A stretch of 38,074 nt of DNA from an uncultured Prevotella sp. Lineage in GTDB: Bacteria; Bacteroidota; Bacteroidia; Bacteroidales; Bacteroidaceae. Location: the NCBI GenBank assembly GCA_905234145.1, contig CAJOGK010000047.1, forward strand, positions 1-38,074, read 5' to 3'. A program made the translations under genes and the position numbers. The notes beneath the pieces were generated by a model, which was not told the DNA's origin, ran no database searches, and saw only the letters and a list, made by a program, of their open reading frames with translations. Positions 8,247-17,553 of the stretch are shown here, in pieces; position 1 is the stretch's first letter, and each line of letters starts with the position of its first letter.

Positions 8247-9216
8247 AGGCTCCGAGTTCGCTGGTTGTGTTGCCTATGTTCTCCGTGAGGACAAGGCAAG
8301 ACTTCTTGCCAGCGAGGGTGTATCTGGTACTCCAGAAGAAATGGCAGAGCAGTTTGAATTGCAGACGTTACTAAACGGCAAGGTAAAGAATACCGTCGGA
8401 CATATATCCCTCAGTTTCTCGCCTGAAGACGGTGACAGACTGAAGAATGACGACAAACTGATGGTAAAAATTGCTTACGAGTACATGAAGCAAATGGGCA
8501 TACGAGAAACCCAGTTCATCATTGCCCGCCATACTGACCGCCAGCATCCGCATTGTCACATCGTATTCAACCGAGTTGATAACAACGGCAAGACCATTTC
8601 CGACAAGAACGACCGCTATCGTAACGAGAAAGTATGCAAGGCACTGACAGAGAAGCACGGACTCTATATGGCAGACGGCAAGGAGCATGTGAATACGGAA
8701 CGGCTACGACCACATGACAAAGCCAAGTATGACATCTACGAGGCATTGAAACAAGAACTACCAAAGGTCACTTCATGGGAGCAGCTTCGTGAAGTTCTTC
8801 ACAAGCAAGGGATCATGACAGAGTTCAAGTACAGCAGGACTGGCGGCAGAATTGAGGGTGTGAAATTCATCAAGGGCAAACATGTTTTCTCTGGTTCAAA
8901 GATTGACCGAAAATTCAGTTTTGCCAACATCGAGAAGCGATTGGAGCGTAACAAGAAGTTCCGGGAGAAATATCAGCAGACGCAGCGCACCTATGAACCG
9001 CAGCGTCCAACGGCAGTACCACGTCCACATGCCACACCCGTTCAGCGTGAAGAGCCGAAACCGAGGAATGAGGAAAGTGCCATTGAAAGTGTTGCCTCAG
9101 GAATCGGTAGTCTGTTCACCACTTCCGGCTACGATGCAACCGCAGCACAGGAGGCAGAGTTCGCAGCAGAGCAACGACGACTTAAGAAAAAGAAGAAACG
9201 TGGTATGAGGATATAA
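8227..9216 (+). CDS. MobA-type relaxase (mobilization nuclease)
   Basis: A 329-residue relaxase of the MobA/VirD2-like family (PF03432). It would nick one strand at oriT and stay attached to the 5' end during mobilization. The metal-binding histidine cluster is clear in ARHTDRQHPHCHIVFNRV, with a conserved block VGHISLSFSPED before it. A candidate catalytic Tyr is Y16 or Y18 in GCVAYVLRED. The tail (about 255-329) is basic and low complexity, ending in KKKKKRGMRI. The gene overlaps mobC and shows no frameshift, so mobilization could remain possible even though the upstream primase-like genes are broken. Confidence 0.92.
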   Translation: MIGKITKGSEFAGCVAYVLREDKARLLASEGVSGTPEEMAEQFELQTLLNGKVKNTVGHISLSFSPEDGDRLKNDDKLMVKIAYEYMKQMGIRETQFIIARHTDRQHPHCHIVFNRVDNNGKTISDKNDRYRNEKVCKALTEKHGLYMADGKEHVNTERLRPHDKAKYDIYEALKQELPKVTSWEQLREVLHKQGIMTEFKYSRTGGRIEGVKFIKGKHVFSGSKIDRKFSFANIEKRLERNKKFREKYQQTQRTYEPQRPTAVPRPHATPVQREEPKPRNEESAIESVASGIGSLFTTSGYDATAAQEAEFAAEQRRLKKKKKRGMRI

Positions 9217-9267
9217 CCAAACACCACGCAACAGACAACAATATTAACAATTAAAATTCAATTGATT

Positions 9268-9678
9268 ATGAACAAGAATCTAATGTTCGATATTGCCGTG
9301 TACTTCTATCAGAACTACGGCATCAGTGTGGATGACATCGCATTTGAGAGACACCAAGTTGGCTTCAATGTGTCTATCCGCGAAAACGGTATCTACCTCT
9401 ACATCCGCTTTTGGAAGCAGAGCAAGGGACGCGACGGACTACCAGACGAATGCGTCATCCTCGTTACGGCTAACTTCAAGACCCACGAGAAACGCAACGT
9501 TCGCAAACTCGCTAAGTTCTTGAATCTGGTTGCCCCTCGCTATGGCTATGAGTTTCTTGCCGTTGAGAATAACGACGAACTTAACAGCCATTTGAATCTG
9601 ATGGAATTACAAGTCAAGCACAGCAGCCACTACCTGGCCCCACTCGGTGAGGATCTGGCAGAGCAATTGGAAGATTAG
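9268..9678 (+). CDS. Small unknown protein after the relaxase
   Basis: ATG 9268 gives 136 residues (NKNLMFDIAVYFYQNYGISV at the start); an upstream TTG at 9262 is less likely. The sequence alternates predicted strands and helices and includes a basic patch (KTHEKRNVRKLAKFLNL). I do not recognise the family. It follows the relaxase by 51 bp and precedes a hairpin terminator, so it is probably the last gene of the mobilization transcript. No signal peptide or catalytic motif is visible. Confidence 0.65.
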   Translation: MNKNLMFDIAVYFYQNYGISVDDIAFERHQVGFNVSIRENGIYLYIRFWKQSKGRDGLPDECVILVTANFKTHEKRNVRKLAKFLNLVAPRYGYEFLAVENNDELNSHLNLMELQVKHSSHYLAPLGEDLAEQLED

Positions 9679-9692
9679 TGCCTACAATCGTC

Positions 9693-9721
9693 AGCCCCAA
9701 ATCGTTAATTGGTTTGGGGCT
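9693..9721 (+). terminator. Hairpin after the mobilization genes
   Basis: agccccaaa (9693-9701) pairs with tttggggct (9713-9721), extended by adjoining bases. The following attaattgac is AT-rich but has no long T run, so termination strength is uncertain. Confidence 0.6.
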
Positions 9722-9824
9722 ATTAATTGACATAGCACATAATTAGTTTAGCATTTGAAAACAGAATTACTTAGTAAATCCTATGAAATTCTATATCTTT
9801 TCATTTTATATCACTTTTTTTTCG

Positions 9825-9832
9825 TATCTTTG
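9825..9832 (+). promoter_or_regulatory. -7 element for the exonuclease-RecQ-UvrD gene
   Basis: TATCTTTG fits TAnnTTTG and is 24 bp before the ATG at 9856, implying a leader of about 15 bases and a transcription unit separate from the mobilization genes. No matching -33 TTTG is clear; the upstream region is T-rich. Confidence 0.6.
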
Positions 9833-9855
9833 CACCCGTACATAGTGATTATGAC

Positions 9856-12800
9856 ATGGTAGATGACAATAATAGCATTCATTGGATTATCGTGGATGTT
9901 GAGGTTGGTTTAAGCGACCAGAGAATTCACGATATAGGCGCATTGCGATTCGATGGTACCGTCTATCATGGTTGTTCTAAAGAAGACTTCTCTGTTTTTA
10001 TGCATGATACGGATTATGTTTGTGGACACAACATCATCCATCATGATGCAAAATACTTGTTTCCTGAAAGTGAATGCAAAAAGGCAATAGTGGATACACT
10101 CTTTCTGTCACCTTTGCTATTCCCTGAACGTCCTTACCACAGACTTCTTAAAGATGATAAACTCATTAGTGAGCAGATGAACAACCCTGTGAATGACTGT
10201 GAAAAGGCGCGTGATTTGCTAATGGATGAGATTGCTTGCTGGCAGGCTTTGTCAGATAGGAAAAGAAGGATATTCACTACGTTACTTCACGGGAAAAGGG
10301 AATTTCAAGGTTTCTTAAGTATGGTAAAAGCAGAGCAAGCTAATGGAAACCTGTTTGCCTTAATCTGGAATGAATATAGAGGACGTATCTGCCAATATGC
10401 AGATATTACTGCCATTATAGAACAATATCCTGTAGAGTTGGCTTACGCATTGGCACTTATTGACACAACTGACGAGCGGTCTGTCACTCCTGGCTGGGTG
10501 CTTCATAACTATCCAGGAGTGGAATACGTGATAGGTGTTTTACGACAGCGGCACTGTCAGGAACCTGACTGCGAATATTGCAACCACTTCTTGGATATTC
10601 ACGCTAATCTAAAGGCTTTCTTTGGTTACAACGAGTTCCGCACCTACGAAGGAGAACCTCTGCAGGAACGTGCCGCAAAAGCCGCTGTGGAGGGGCGCTC
10701 ATTGTTAGCCATATTCCCCACAGGTGGCGGAAAATCGTTGACTTTCCAACTGCCGGCACTGATGGCAGGGCGGACGGTGCATGGACTGACTGTAGTCATA
10801 TCACCCCTACAGTCACTGATGAAAGACCAAGTCGATAACCTTGCAGAGCGAGGCATCACAGATGCTGTTACCATCAACGGATTGCTTGACCCCATTACGC
10901 GGGCTTCTGCCATCGAGCGAGTACAGGAAGGAGAAGCCTCCTTGTTGTATATAGCACCTGAGATGCTTCGCTCGAAGACCATTGAAAAGATTCTCCTGTC
11001 GCGTCACGTGGTGCGTTTCGTGATTGATGAGGCACACTGTTTCTCTTCATGGGGACAGGATTTCCGTGTTGACTACCTCTATATCGGAAAGTTCATCAGC
11101 GAATACCAGAAAAAGAAAGGATGCAAGCAAACGATTCCCGTATCGTGTTTCACGGCTACTGCCAAACAGAAGGTTATTCAGGACATCTGCGATTATTTCA
11201 AGCAGACACTATGGCTCAACTTGGAGCTATACGCCTCAAAAGCCACACGCACCAATCTACAGTATGCAGTTGTTCATGCCGATACAGATGAGGAAAAGTA
11301 TCAGAAACTGAGAGCATTACTTTCTGAATACGACTGTCCTGCCATTGTCTATGTGGCACGTACTCGTCGTACTCATGAACTATCGGCACGACTGACACGT
11401 GACGGTTATCGCGCCTTGCCTTTTAATGGCAAGATGGATACCGATGAGAAAGTGGCCAATCAAGATGATTTTATGTCTGGCCGCGTTCGGATCATTGTAG
11501 CGACATCGGCTTTTGGTATGGGTGTAGACAAGAAAGATGTGGGGTTGGTTGTGCATTATAATATCTCCGACTCTTTGGAGAATTATGTACAAGAGGCTGG
11601 ACGAGCAGGCAGAGACCCTCAGCTGAATGCTCGTTGCTATGTGCTCTACAGCGACAGCGACCTTGACAAGCATTTTGTACTACTTAACCAGACCAAACTT
11701 AGCATCAGTGAAATCCAGCAGGTGTGGACAGCAATCAAGAGAATGACCAGACAACGCCCTCATGTTAGTTGCTCATCATTGGAAATAGCCCGTCAGGCTG
11801 GATGGAACGATGCTGTGCCAGACATTGAGACTCGCGTGCGGACTGCCATTGCCGCATTGGAACAGGCTGGATATCTGGAGCGAGGAAACAACATGCCACA
11901 TGTCTATGCTACAGGCATCACGGTAAAAAACATGGATGAAGCTCGCCAACGTATCATGGAGTCGGTGCTTTTTGATAGTGAAGACCGCGAGAAAGCAATC
12001 AGGATTATCAAATCGCTAATTTCACAGAAGCACATTGCCAAGGCGCAGGATTCGGAAGGTGAGTCGCGTGTGGATTACCTGGCAGACATTCTTGGATTGA
12101 CAAGAAGTGAGGTGGTTTCTGCTGTCATGCGAATGCGGCAAGAAGGCATACTTGCCGATAGCAAGGACATCACTGCCTACATGCTGGACGAGGGAGCGAC
12201 AGAGCGAAAATCAATGATGACTCTTGAACGGTTTGCCAAGCTCGAAAGATATATTATCAGTCGCATTTCTGATGACGGACTAGTTATTTCTGCCAAGCAA
12301 CTGAATGATGATGCTGTGAACTATGGAATCACAACATCCAACGAAAAGAGCATACGGACATTGCTCTATTTTCTCACCATCAAGGGATATATCCGCAAAC
12401 AGGAAGACCCTGCACGTAATATCAGAATGACACGTCAGGCAGACTTAGACAAGACTGACAGCCGATGTGAAAAAAGGCACGAAATCTGCCGATTCGCATT
12501 AGAATGGCTTTATGGTAAATTGCAGGAATCGGCTAAAGAGGAATCGTCCAACAAGATGGTGCAGTTCTCCATTGTTAACCTGCTGAACCAGTTCAAGTCA
12601 AATGGGCAATCTTTTTTCACCTCACTTAAGGAGGTTCAAATAGAAGATGTGGAAGAGGCTCTTCTTTACTTGTCAAATATTGGTGCACTCAAGCTGGATG
12701 GAGGCTTCATGGTACTCTATAATGCAATGGCTATCCATCGGCTGAAAGATATGAAATTGCGTTATAAGCAGGATGATTATCGTATGCTTGACGAGTTCTA

Positions 12801-14661
12801 CAAACAGAAGATCCAACAAGTTCACATAGTAGGTGAATACGCCAATCTGATGGTACGCAACTATCAGGCCGCCCAACAGTATGTACAGGATTATTTTCAG
12901 ATGGACTACAAACGCTTCATCGCCAAATATTTCAAAGGTGAACGGGGACGGGAGATTCAACGGAACATCACGCCGAAGAAATACCAAAAGCTCTTCGCAC
13001 AGCTTTCTGAGCGACAAAAGGAAATCATATCAGACAAGGAGTCGCGTTGCATTGTGGTAGCGGCAGGGCCTGGCAGTGGTAAGACACGGGTCTTGGTTCA
13101 CAAACTGGCATCGCTCCTTCTGCTCGAAGACGTGAAGCACGAACAATTGCTTATGCTCACATTTTCCCGGGCAGCAGCTACAGAGTTCAAGCAACGGCTG
13201 ATTGCTTTGATAGGCGAGTCTGCTCATTATGTGGAGATCAAGACCTTTCATTCTTATAGTTTCGATTTACTGGGACGTATCGGCAATTTGGAGGATGTGA
13301 GGGATGTCGTGGCAAGGGCTGCGGATATGATCAATCAAGGCGAGGTGGAGCCAAACAAAATCGGCAAAACGGTGCTTGTCATTGACGAGGCACAGGATAT
13401 GAGTGCCGAAGAATATGCACTGGTAAGGGCTCTGATGAATGGTAATGAGGATATGCGCGTCATTGCCGTTGGAGATGACGACCAGAACATTTTTGAGTTC
13501 CGTGGCTCCAATTCGCAATTTCTCTACCAATTATCCAAGGAGCCAGACAGTCGCTTCTTTGAAATGACAGAGAACTATCGCAGTTCCAAGCATATAGTGG
13601 CTTTTGCCAATGCTTTTGTGAAGGGCATTGGGCGGAGGATGAAGGTGTCACCCATTGTCTCCATGAGCATTGAAGATGGCAATGTAGAAGTGATACGCCA
13701 TGCGTCTCAGTATATGTATCAGCCATTAGTTGAAAACCTGATTGCACATAAAAGCAGAGGCACCTCTTGCATTCTGACCCAGACAAACGAGGAGGCTGTT
13801 GTGCTTGTTGCCCTGCTCAGAAAATATGACATACAGAGTAAATTGGTGCAGTCTATGGAGGGATTCCGCTTCTCCAATCTGGCCGAGGTGAAGTACTTGC
13901 TGAAGTACATTGCCCAAAGAGTGAAGACACCTCTAATCCCAAATGATCTTTGGGAAGAAGCAAAACGTGCCACTTTTAATATTTATGATGGTAGCCTGTG
14001 TCTGCCCTTAGTGAAACGTTGCATCGAGTTGTTTGAGCAGACCCATCGTACAAGATACCGGACAGACCTTTGGGAGTTCGTATTTGAGTCATCGGTAGAA
14101 GACTTCTGTGATGTATCTGATGCCGAGGTCGTCGTGTCGACGATTCACAAAGCCAAAGGCCGTGAGTTTGACGATGTATATATGCTTCTTGGCGACAGAC
14201 CACATAAAGACGAGCAACTTTTCCGCCAATACTATGTAGGAATGACCCGAGCCAAGAACCGCTTGTTTATCCATACCAATGGTGAGCTCTTCTCTCGTCT
14301 GCCTGCTGATAAGAATCGTGTTGACAACCAGCAATATCCCATGCCAGAGGAAATCGTGCTGCAATTGTCGCACAAAGATGTCTTTCTGGATTTCTTCAAG
14401 CCCATCAAGAAAGAGGTGTTAGCCTTGCGAAGTGGTGATAACCTGACTTTAGAGGATAACTATATCCTTGCGCCTATAACCCATAGGGCAGTCGCCAAAT
14501 TATCAACAAACATGCAAGCCACTCTATCTGCATGGAAGGAAAAAGGTTATCAAGTAAGTTCTGCTTCAGTCCGTTATGTTGTGGCATGGAAACCTAAAGA
14601 TGCTCCAAAGGAAGAGTCCGAAACAGCAGTACTCTTAATTGACTTGACTTTGACAAAGTAA
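9856..14661 (+). CDS. Exonuclease-RecQ-UvrD triple-domain helicase fusion
   Basis: One 1601-residue chain holds three DNA-processing modules. Residues 1-130 resemble a DnaQ/DEDD exonuclease: DxE at D14/E16, GHNIIHHD with D64, and D114 in NDCEKARD; a clear catalytic His or Tyr is not evident. A Cys cluster (C234, C239, C242) precedes a RecQ-type SF2 helicase with Walker A TGGGKS (K293), DEAH at 391-394, and VHYNISDSLENYVQEAGRAG, followed by winged-helix-like sequence. The usual four-Cys zinc site after the RecQ core is not visible. The C-terminal third is an SF1 UvrD/Rep helicase: GPGSGKT (K1076), IDEAQD at 1176-1181, VGDDDQNIFEFRGSN, STIHKAKGREFDD and YVGMTRAKNRL. The exonuclease-RecQ part echoes the layout of eukaryotic WRN. 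It has its own promoter and ends 1 bp from the convergent HNH gene. Repair and anti-phage defence are both plausible; neither is demonstrated. Confidence 0.9.
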   Translation: MVDDNNSIHWIIVDVEVGLSDQRIHDIGALRFDGTVYHGCSKEDFSVFMHDTDYVCGHNIIHHDAKYLFPESECKKAIVDTLFLSPLLFPERPYHRLLKDDKLISEQMNNPVNDCEKARDLLMDEIACWQALSDRKRRIFTTLLHGKREFQGFLSMVKAEQANGNLFALIWNEYRGRICQYADITAIIEQYPVELAYALALIDTTDERSVTPGWVLHNYPGVEYVIGVLRQRHCQEPDCEYCNHFLDIHANLKAFFGYNEFRTYEGEPLQERAAKAAVEGRSLLAIFPTGGGKSLTFQLPALMAGRTVHGLTVVISPLQSLMKDQVDNLAERGITDAVTINGLLDPITRASAIERVQEGEASLLYIAPEMLRSKTIEKILLSRHVVRFVIDEAHCFSSWGQDFRVDYLYIGKFISEYQKKKGCKQTIPVSCFTATAKQKVIQDICDYFKQTLWLNLELYASKATRTNLQYAVVHADTDEEKYQKLRALLSEYDCPAIVYVARTRRTHELSARLTRDGYRALPFNGKMDTDEKVANQDDFMSGRVRIIVATSAFGMGVDKKDVGLVVHYNISDSLENYVQEAGRAGRDPQLNARCYVLYSDSDLDKHFVLLNQTKLSISEIQQVWTAIKRMTRQRPHVSCSSLEIARQAGWNDAVPDIETRVRTAIAALEQAGYLERGNNMPHVYATGITVKNMDEARQRIMESVLFDSEDREKAIRIIKSLISQKHIAKAQDSEGESRVDYLADILGLTRSEVVSAVMRMRQEGILADSKDITAYMLDEGATERKSMMTLERFAKLERYIISRISDDGLVISAKQLNDDAVNYGITTSNEKSIRTLLYFLTIKGYIRKQEDPARNIRMTRQADLDKTDSRCEKRHEICRFALEWLYGKLQESAKEESSNKMVQFSIVNLLNQFKSNGQSFFTSLKEVQIEDVEEALLYLSNIGALKLDGGFMVLYNAMAIHRLKDMKLRYKQDDYRMLDEFYKQKIQQVHIVGEYANLMVRNYQAAQQYVQDYFQMDYKRFIAKYFKGERGREIQRNITPKKYQKLFAQLSERQKEIISDKESRCIVVAAGPGSGKTRVLVHKLASLLLLEDVKHEQLLMLTFSRAAATEFKQRLIALIGESAHYVEIKTFHSYSFDLLGRIGNLEDVRDVVARAADMINQGEVEPNKIGKTVLVIDEAQDMSAEEYALVRALMNGNEDMRVIAVGDDDQNIFEFRGSNSQFLYQLSKEPDSRFFEMTENYRSSKHIVAFANAFVKGIGRRMKVSPIVSMSIEDGNVEVIRHASQYMYQPLVENLIAHKSRGTSCILTQTNEEAVVLVALLRKYDIQSKLVQSMEGFRFSNLAEVKYLLKYIAQRVKTPLIPNDLWEEAKRATFNIYDGSLCLPLVKRCIELFEQTHRTRYRTDLWEFVFESSVEDFCDVSDAEVVVSTIHKAKGREFDDVYMLLGDRPHKDEQLFRQYYVGMTRAKNRLFIHTNGELFSRLPADKNRVDNQQYPMPEEIVLQLSHKDVFLDFFKPIKKEVLALRSGDNLTLEDNYILAPITHRAVAKLSTNMQATLSAWKEKGYQVSSASVRYVVAWKPKDAPKEESETAVLLIDLTLTK

Positions 14662-14662
14662 A

Positions 14663-15820
14663 TCAAGTATCCCACCAGATTTCGTCCTCCTCGGTCCATT
14701 CTTCTTTTCCGATTATTATATTAAAGAAATGGGTGGCAACGTCTTTGCTCCCATATCGTTTGATGCTCATGTGGACGAACTTCCCGTTTTCAATCTTTAT
14801 AGAGCATAACGCATAAGCACCAAATACCTGCTCTCCTTCATTGTTCGTACAGAGAACAATCAAATCTTTTTTATCAGGTATTATAGCTTTGTCAATCACA
14901 TAATATTTTGCAAAGCTGTTGGAAGAAAACAAATTTCCTTCTTTCAGATTTTCTTTATAAATGTCGAGACCGTCTTCTGTTACCTCTTGGGGACAGCATG
15001 GAAATTCTGTCGGCGTTCTCCAGTATCTTTGCTTAGCCGATGGAGTAAGCGAATCTGACAAACCATCATATTCAGGCTCTTCTTTGATTTCCTCTTTCTT
15101 TCCAAAAGTTTTAGCAAGCCATTCTTCAGTATCCACCGTCACTCCTTCGTCTTCTAATGGAAAAGACGTATCAGAATCGCTTTCTTTTGGTTGAACATGG
15201 CTGGGTAATTCTTGAACATGATTCATGGGACGTGGAGAATTGCTGTTCAATGGTTTGTCAAATATCCAGTCGCCAACGTGGTGTTCATTCTTTTTGTAGT
15301 TTGGATTAGGTGCAGCAGTCTTAGCCCAGTTTTTCCAATTGTCTATGCAATTCTTTGCTTCTTCGGAAGTAACATTTTTCATCCATGAGAAATTCTTGTC
15401 CTCCGTTTCATATCCGTATAGCAAAGTAGGGTCGTTTAGGAAAGCTTCAACGCTACCACAAATCAATTCGACTTTCTTTCGTGTAATCTCATTGCATAAT
15501 ATGTTTTCAAGCTTCGTCAACCAGCGGAGATTGTCTGGCCTATTATTGTGGCGGTTCGTGTCTATATGGTCAACTACATGCTGACCACTTGGAGCTTCAC
15601 CATGAAAAGCGGTTGCAACAATTCTATGAACTCTTTCACCACAGAAATCCATATAGCCTGTAACAACATTTGGTGTACCGAAACTCCAAACGTCGTCGAG
15701 TTTGCGTTTACGCATCCCCTCACGTTGGTGTCGCATGACGGCTCCATTATCACGAGCTGAATAGTGCTCGTCTTTGTAGATACAGTCCTTTACTTCGTTG
15801 AAATCATCGACACTCACCAT
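14663..15820 (-). CDS. HNH endonuclease-motif protein with conserved C-terminal domain
   Basis: A 385-residue protein whose N-terminal part is an HNH_3-type homing-endonuclease fold: RVHRIVATAFHG (H65), VVDHIDTNRHNNRPDNLRW with H85, N93 and N97. The rest is a linker rich in acidic and Pro residues (about 195-265) and a C-terminal domain starting SLTPSAKQRYWRTPTEFP. That second domain recurs, by my recollection, in Bacteroidetes proteins annotated only as HNH-motif proteins. It is the third gene of a minus-strand operon, 3 bp after the lipoprotein gene, and ends 1 bp from the stop of the convergent helicase gene. It could be a mobile nuclease, a nuclease effector or a DNA-processing factor. 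Confidence 0.82.
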   Translation of the reverse strand: MVSVDDFNEVKDCIYKDEHYSARDNGAVMRHQREGMRKRKLDDVWSFGTPNVVTGYMDFCGERVHRIVATAFHGEAPSGQHVVDHIDTNRHNNRPDNLRWLTKLENILCNEITRKKVELICGSVEAFLNDPTLLYGYETEDKNFSWMKNVTSEEAKNCIDNWKNWAKTAAPNPNYKKNEHHVGDWIFDKPLNSNSPRPMNHVQELPSHVQPKESDSDTSFPLEDEGVTVDTEEWLAKTFGKKEEIKEEPEYDGLSDSLTPSAKQRYWRTPTEFPCCPQEVTEDGLDIYKENLKEGNLFSSNSFAKYYVIDKAIIPDKKDLIVLCTNNEGEQVFGAYALCSIKIENGKFVHMSIKRYGSKDVATHFFNIIIGKEEWTEEDEIWWDT

Positions 15821-15823
15821 AGC

Positions 15824-16444
15824 TTATTCTTCCTCTTCTTCAATCTGCTCCTTAAACTGGCTGATGGCCTCTTGTATTTGATTGTATTCCTCGACTTCTA
15901 AAGAGTATCGGATTTCGGTAAAATTCTCGTCAATGAAGAAAATGGTATTCCCAATCAGCGTATTTCCAGCGTTATTGTCGGCACGGTAGTTATGCACAGC
16001 CTTATATCCGATGAACGTCTGTTCGCCTTGCAGCATCTTTGCAACCTTCTCGTATTGCTTCCTGCCTTTCGTCTTCAGTTTCTCAATCTTGGCATTTGCC
16101 TCTTCGTATTCCTCCTTGGCTTCTTGATATTCATTTCTTCCAAAAGCAGATTGATACGGGCCGCTCCATATAGACATAGAGGATTTTGCATGTTTCGCTT
16201 TCTCCTCTAACTCGGCATATTCATTGTTCATTTTTCCTAACTCTGCCAGTTCTTCAAAGAAAGCAGGGTCATCATAAGGTGCAAAGGCACTGTCCACTTT
16301 CGTCTCAACAGGCTTGTAGGTCTCAGGCTTATAGAGCGTCTTCTTCAGACTCTCCTTAATGAGCACTTCGGCTTTTTGCTCTTGTGACTGACCGCAAGCC
16401 ACCATTATCACTGCTACAAGTGCCAAATAAAATATCTTCTTCAT
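15824..16444 (-). CDS. Predicted lipoprotein with coiled coil
   Basis: 206 residues with a lipoprotein signal (FYLALVAVIMVACGQS; lipidated Cys17). The mature part has an acidic and Lys-rich coiled coil at about 85-140 (QEAKEEYEEANAKIEKLKTK), then a strand-rich segment (GYKAVHNYRADNNAGNTLIG, FFIDENFTEIRYSLEVEEY), and a tail of five Glu. It probably sits in the envelope facing the periplasm. It lies 11 bp after the secreted-protein gene and 3 bp before the HNH gene, so the three form an operon. I do not recognise a named family. Pairing an envelope lipoprotein with a nuclease-motif protein is notable. Confidence 0.8.
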   Translation of the reverse strand: MKKIFYLALVAVIMVACGQSQEQKAEVLIKESLKKTLYKPETYKPVETKVDSAFAPYDDPAFFEELAELGKMNNEYAELEEKAKHAKSSMSIWSGPYQSAFGRNEYQEAKEEYEEANAKIEKLKTKGRKQYEKVAKMLQGEQTFIGYKAVHNYRADNNAGNTLIGNTIFFIDENFTEIRYSLEVEEYNQIQEAISQFKEQIEEEEE

Positions 16445-16455
16445 AATCGTTGGAT

Positions 16456-17040
16456 TTATAAGTCGTCCATTGCTTTAGCTCTGATTGTTTCGCCATTGAT
16501 TTTGTCAAAATATGATAAGAGGACATAACTTGCAGAAAAACTATTATGACCTATGTATAGTTGTATCTTGCCTTTAGTTGTTTCAAATGTTGTAATATAC
16601 TTACATCTGTCCATTCCAACTTCATGCATCCTTGAATTATCATCTCTGGGCTCCGAGTAGCCTTGGAATTCTTCTATGACGTCAACCGGCTCACCATATT
16701 TTTCTGTCAGCATTTCTTTTAATGAAAAATAGTTGTTTGCTAAAGTTGCCCATGTCTCACAATTCGGGAATATTACGGTAATCTTGCTTACTAAGTCTTT
16801 TTGTTTTAATGTAGCCACACCTACGGTGCAACCTTTGTACGCAGCAAAATCCCCTTTAAGAAGAGCAATACCATCCTCTGTACCGAGATAGGTGAACCCC
16901 TTCTGTTTCATTTTCTGTACATATTCATTCAGCGTTCCATCGATGGGCACCCCCTTAAATGAAAGGTGAGGAGATTCTGTCTGTGCTAATGTGGTCAGCG
17001 ACATCAGCATGACCGTCAATGATAAAATAATCTTTTTCAT
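16456..17040 (-). CDS. Secreted protein of unknown function
   Basis: Starting at 17040 gives 194 residues with a good signal peptide (KKIILSLTVMLMSLTTLAQ, cleavage after AQ at about residue 20). A longer frame from 17124 would put 28 extra residues before it, so 17040 is preferred. The mature protein has GVPIDGTLNEYVQKMKQKGF and KYGEPVDVIEEFQGY, similar in feel to small Bacteroidetes periplasmic proteins with an N-terminal fold-defining PIDG motif. It leads the minus-strand operon and has a leader of roughly 195 bases with strong secondary structure. Confidence 0.75.
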   Translation of the reverse strand: MKKIILSLTVMLMSLTTLAQTESPHLSFKGVPIDGTLNEYVQKMKQKGFTYLGTEDGIALLKGDFAAYKGCTVGVATLKQKDLVSKITVIFPNCETWATLANNYFSLKEMLTEKYGEPVDVIEEFQGYSEPRDDNSRMHEVGMDRCKYITTFETTKGKIQLYIGHNSFSASYVLLSYFDKINGETIRAKAMDDL

Positions 17041-17075
17041 ATCAATCAGTTTTAGTTTTACTTTGTTCAACTGAA

Positions 17076-17169
17076 ATGCGCAGGCCATTTCTACGCACTT
17101 CCGGCTCACCACAAGCCATTGCAACCGTCGAAACGCCTGCGCATGATGCGCCGACGCTCTTGTTGCAAT
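17076..17169 (-). promoter_or_regulatory. Structured 5' leader of the secreted-protein operon
   Basis: Nested pairings occur between the promoter at 17243 and the start at 17040: 17118-17124 with 17163-17169, 17126-17130 with 17152-17156, and 17139-17144 with 17146-17151. A competing 10-bp inverted repeat, atgcgcaggc (17076-17085) with gcctgcgcat (17135-17144), crosses them. These cannot all form at once as a simple fold, so this may be a switch or a pseudoknot. A DNA-level function near the element end is the alternative. Confidence 0.45.
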
Positions 17170-17242
17170 TTGGCTCTTTTGTCCGAGGTGGTGATTGGAA
17201 GTGTAGAGCCTAAAATGTCTGTGTCTTTATAGAACACATGTG

Positions 17243-17250
17243 CAAAGGTA
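17243..17250 (-). promoter_or_regulatory. -7 element for the secreted protein-lipoprotein-HNH operon
   Basis: caaaggta on the plus strand is TACCTTTG on the minus strand, matching TAnnTTTG. It lies about 200 bp upstream of the start at 17040, giving a long leader. Confidence 0.6.
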
Positions 17251-17553
17251 CAAAAACTATTCCACATTATATAGTAATAAGGTGTAATTTAAATCAATTT
17301 TAACCCTCTGTGACTGATTTCTCTTTCTAACATGTTGATTTCATGCCAAAAGCACATTACCCTATAGGCAACGCTCTTTTTGCAAACACCACAAGCAGAA
17401 GAAGAGTGCTGCAATGACACAGAAAGAGAACTTTCAACTCAACATTGCGGCACATATCTTCGTGATAGCTTGTGAGACAAGCCGTTTTTGAGCGATGAAT
17501 ATGAGTGCCGAAGATGGGGTATGAAAGGCGGTGAGATTGTTCAGATTGAGGGT
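17251..17553. other. Non-coding right subterminal region of the element
   Basis: No credible gene is seen; the one small minus-strand frame has no family features. A 6-bp hairpin gcttgt/acaagc (17468-17482) is followed by cgttttt and may be a small terminator or a protein-binding site near the element end. Confidence 0.4.
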
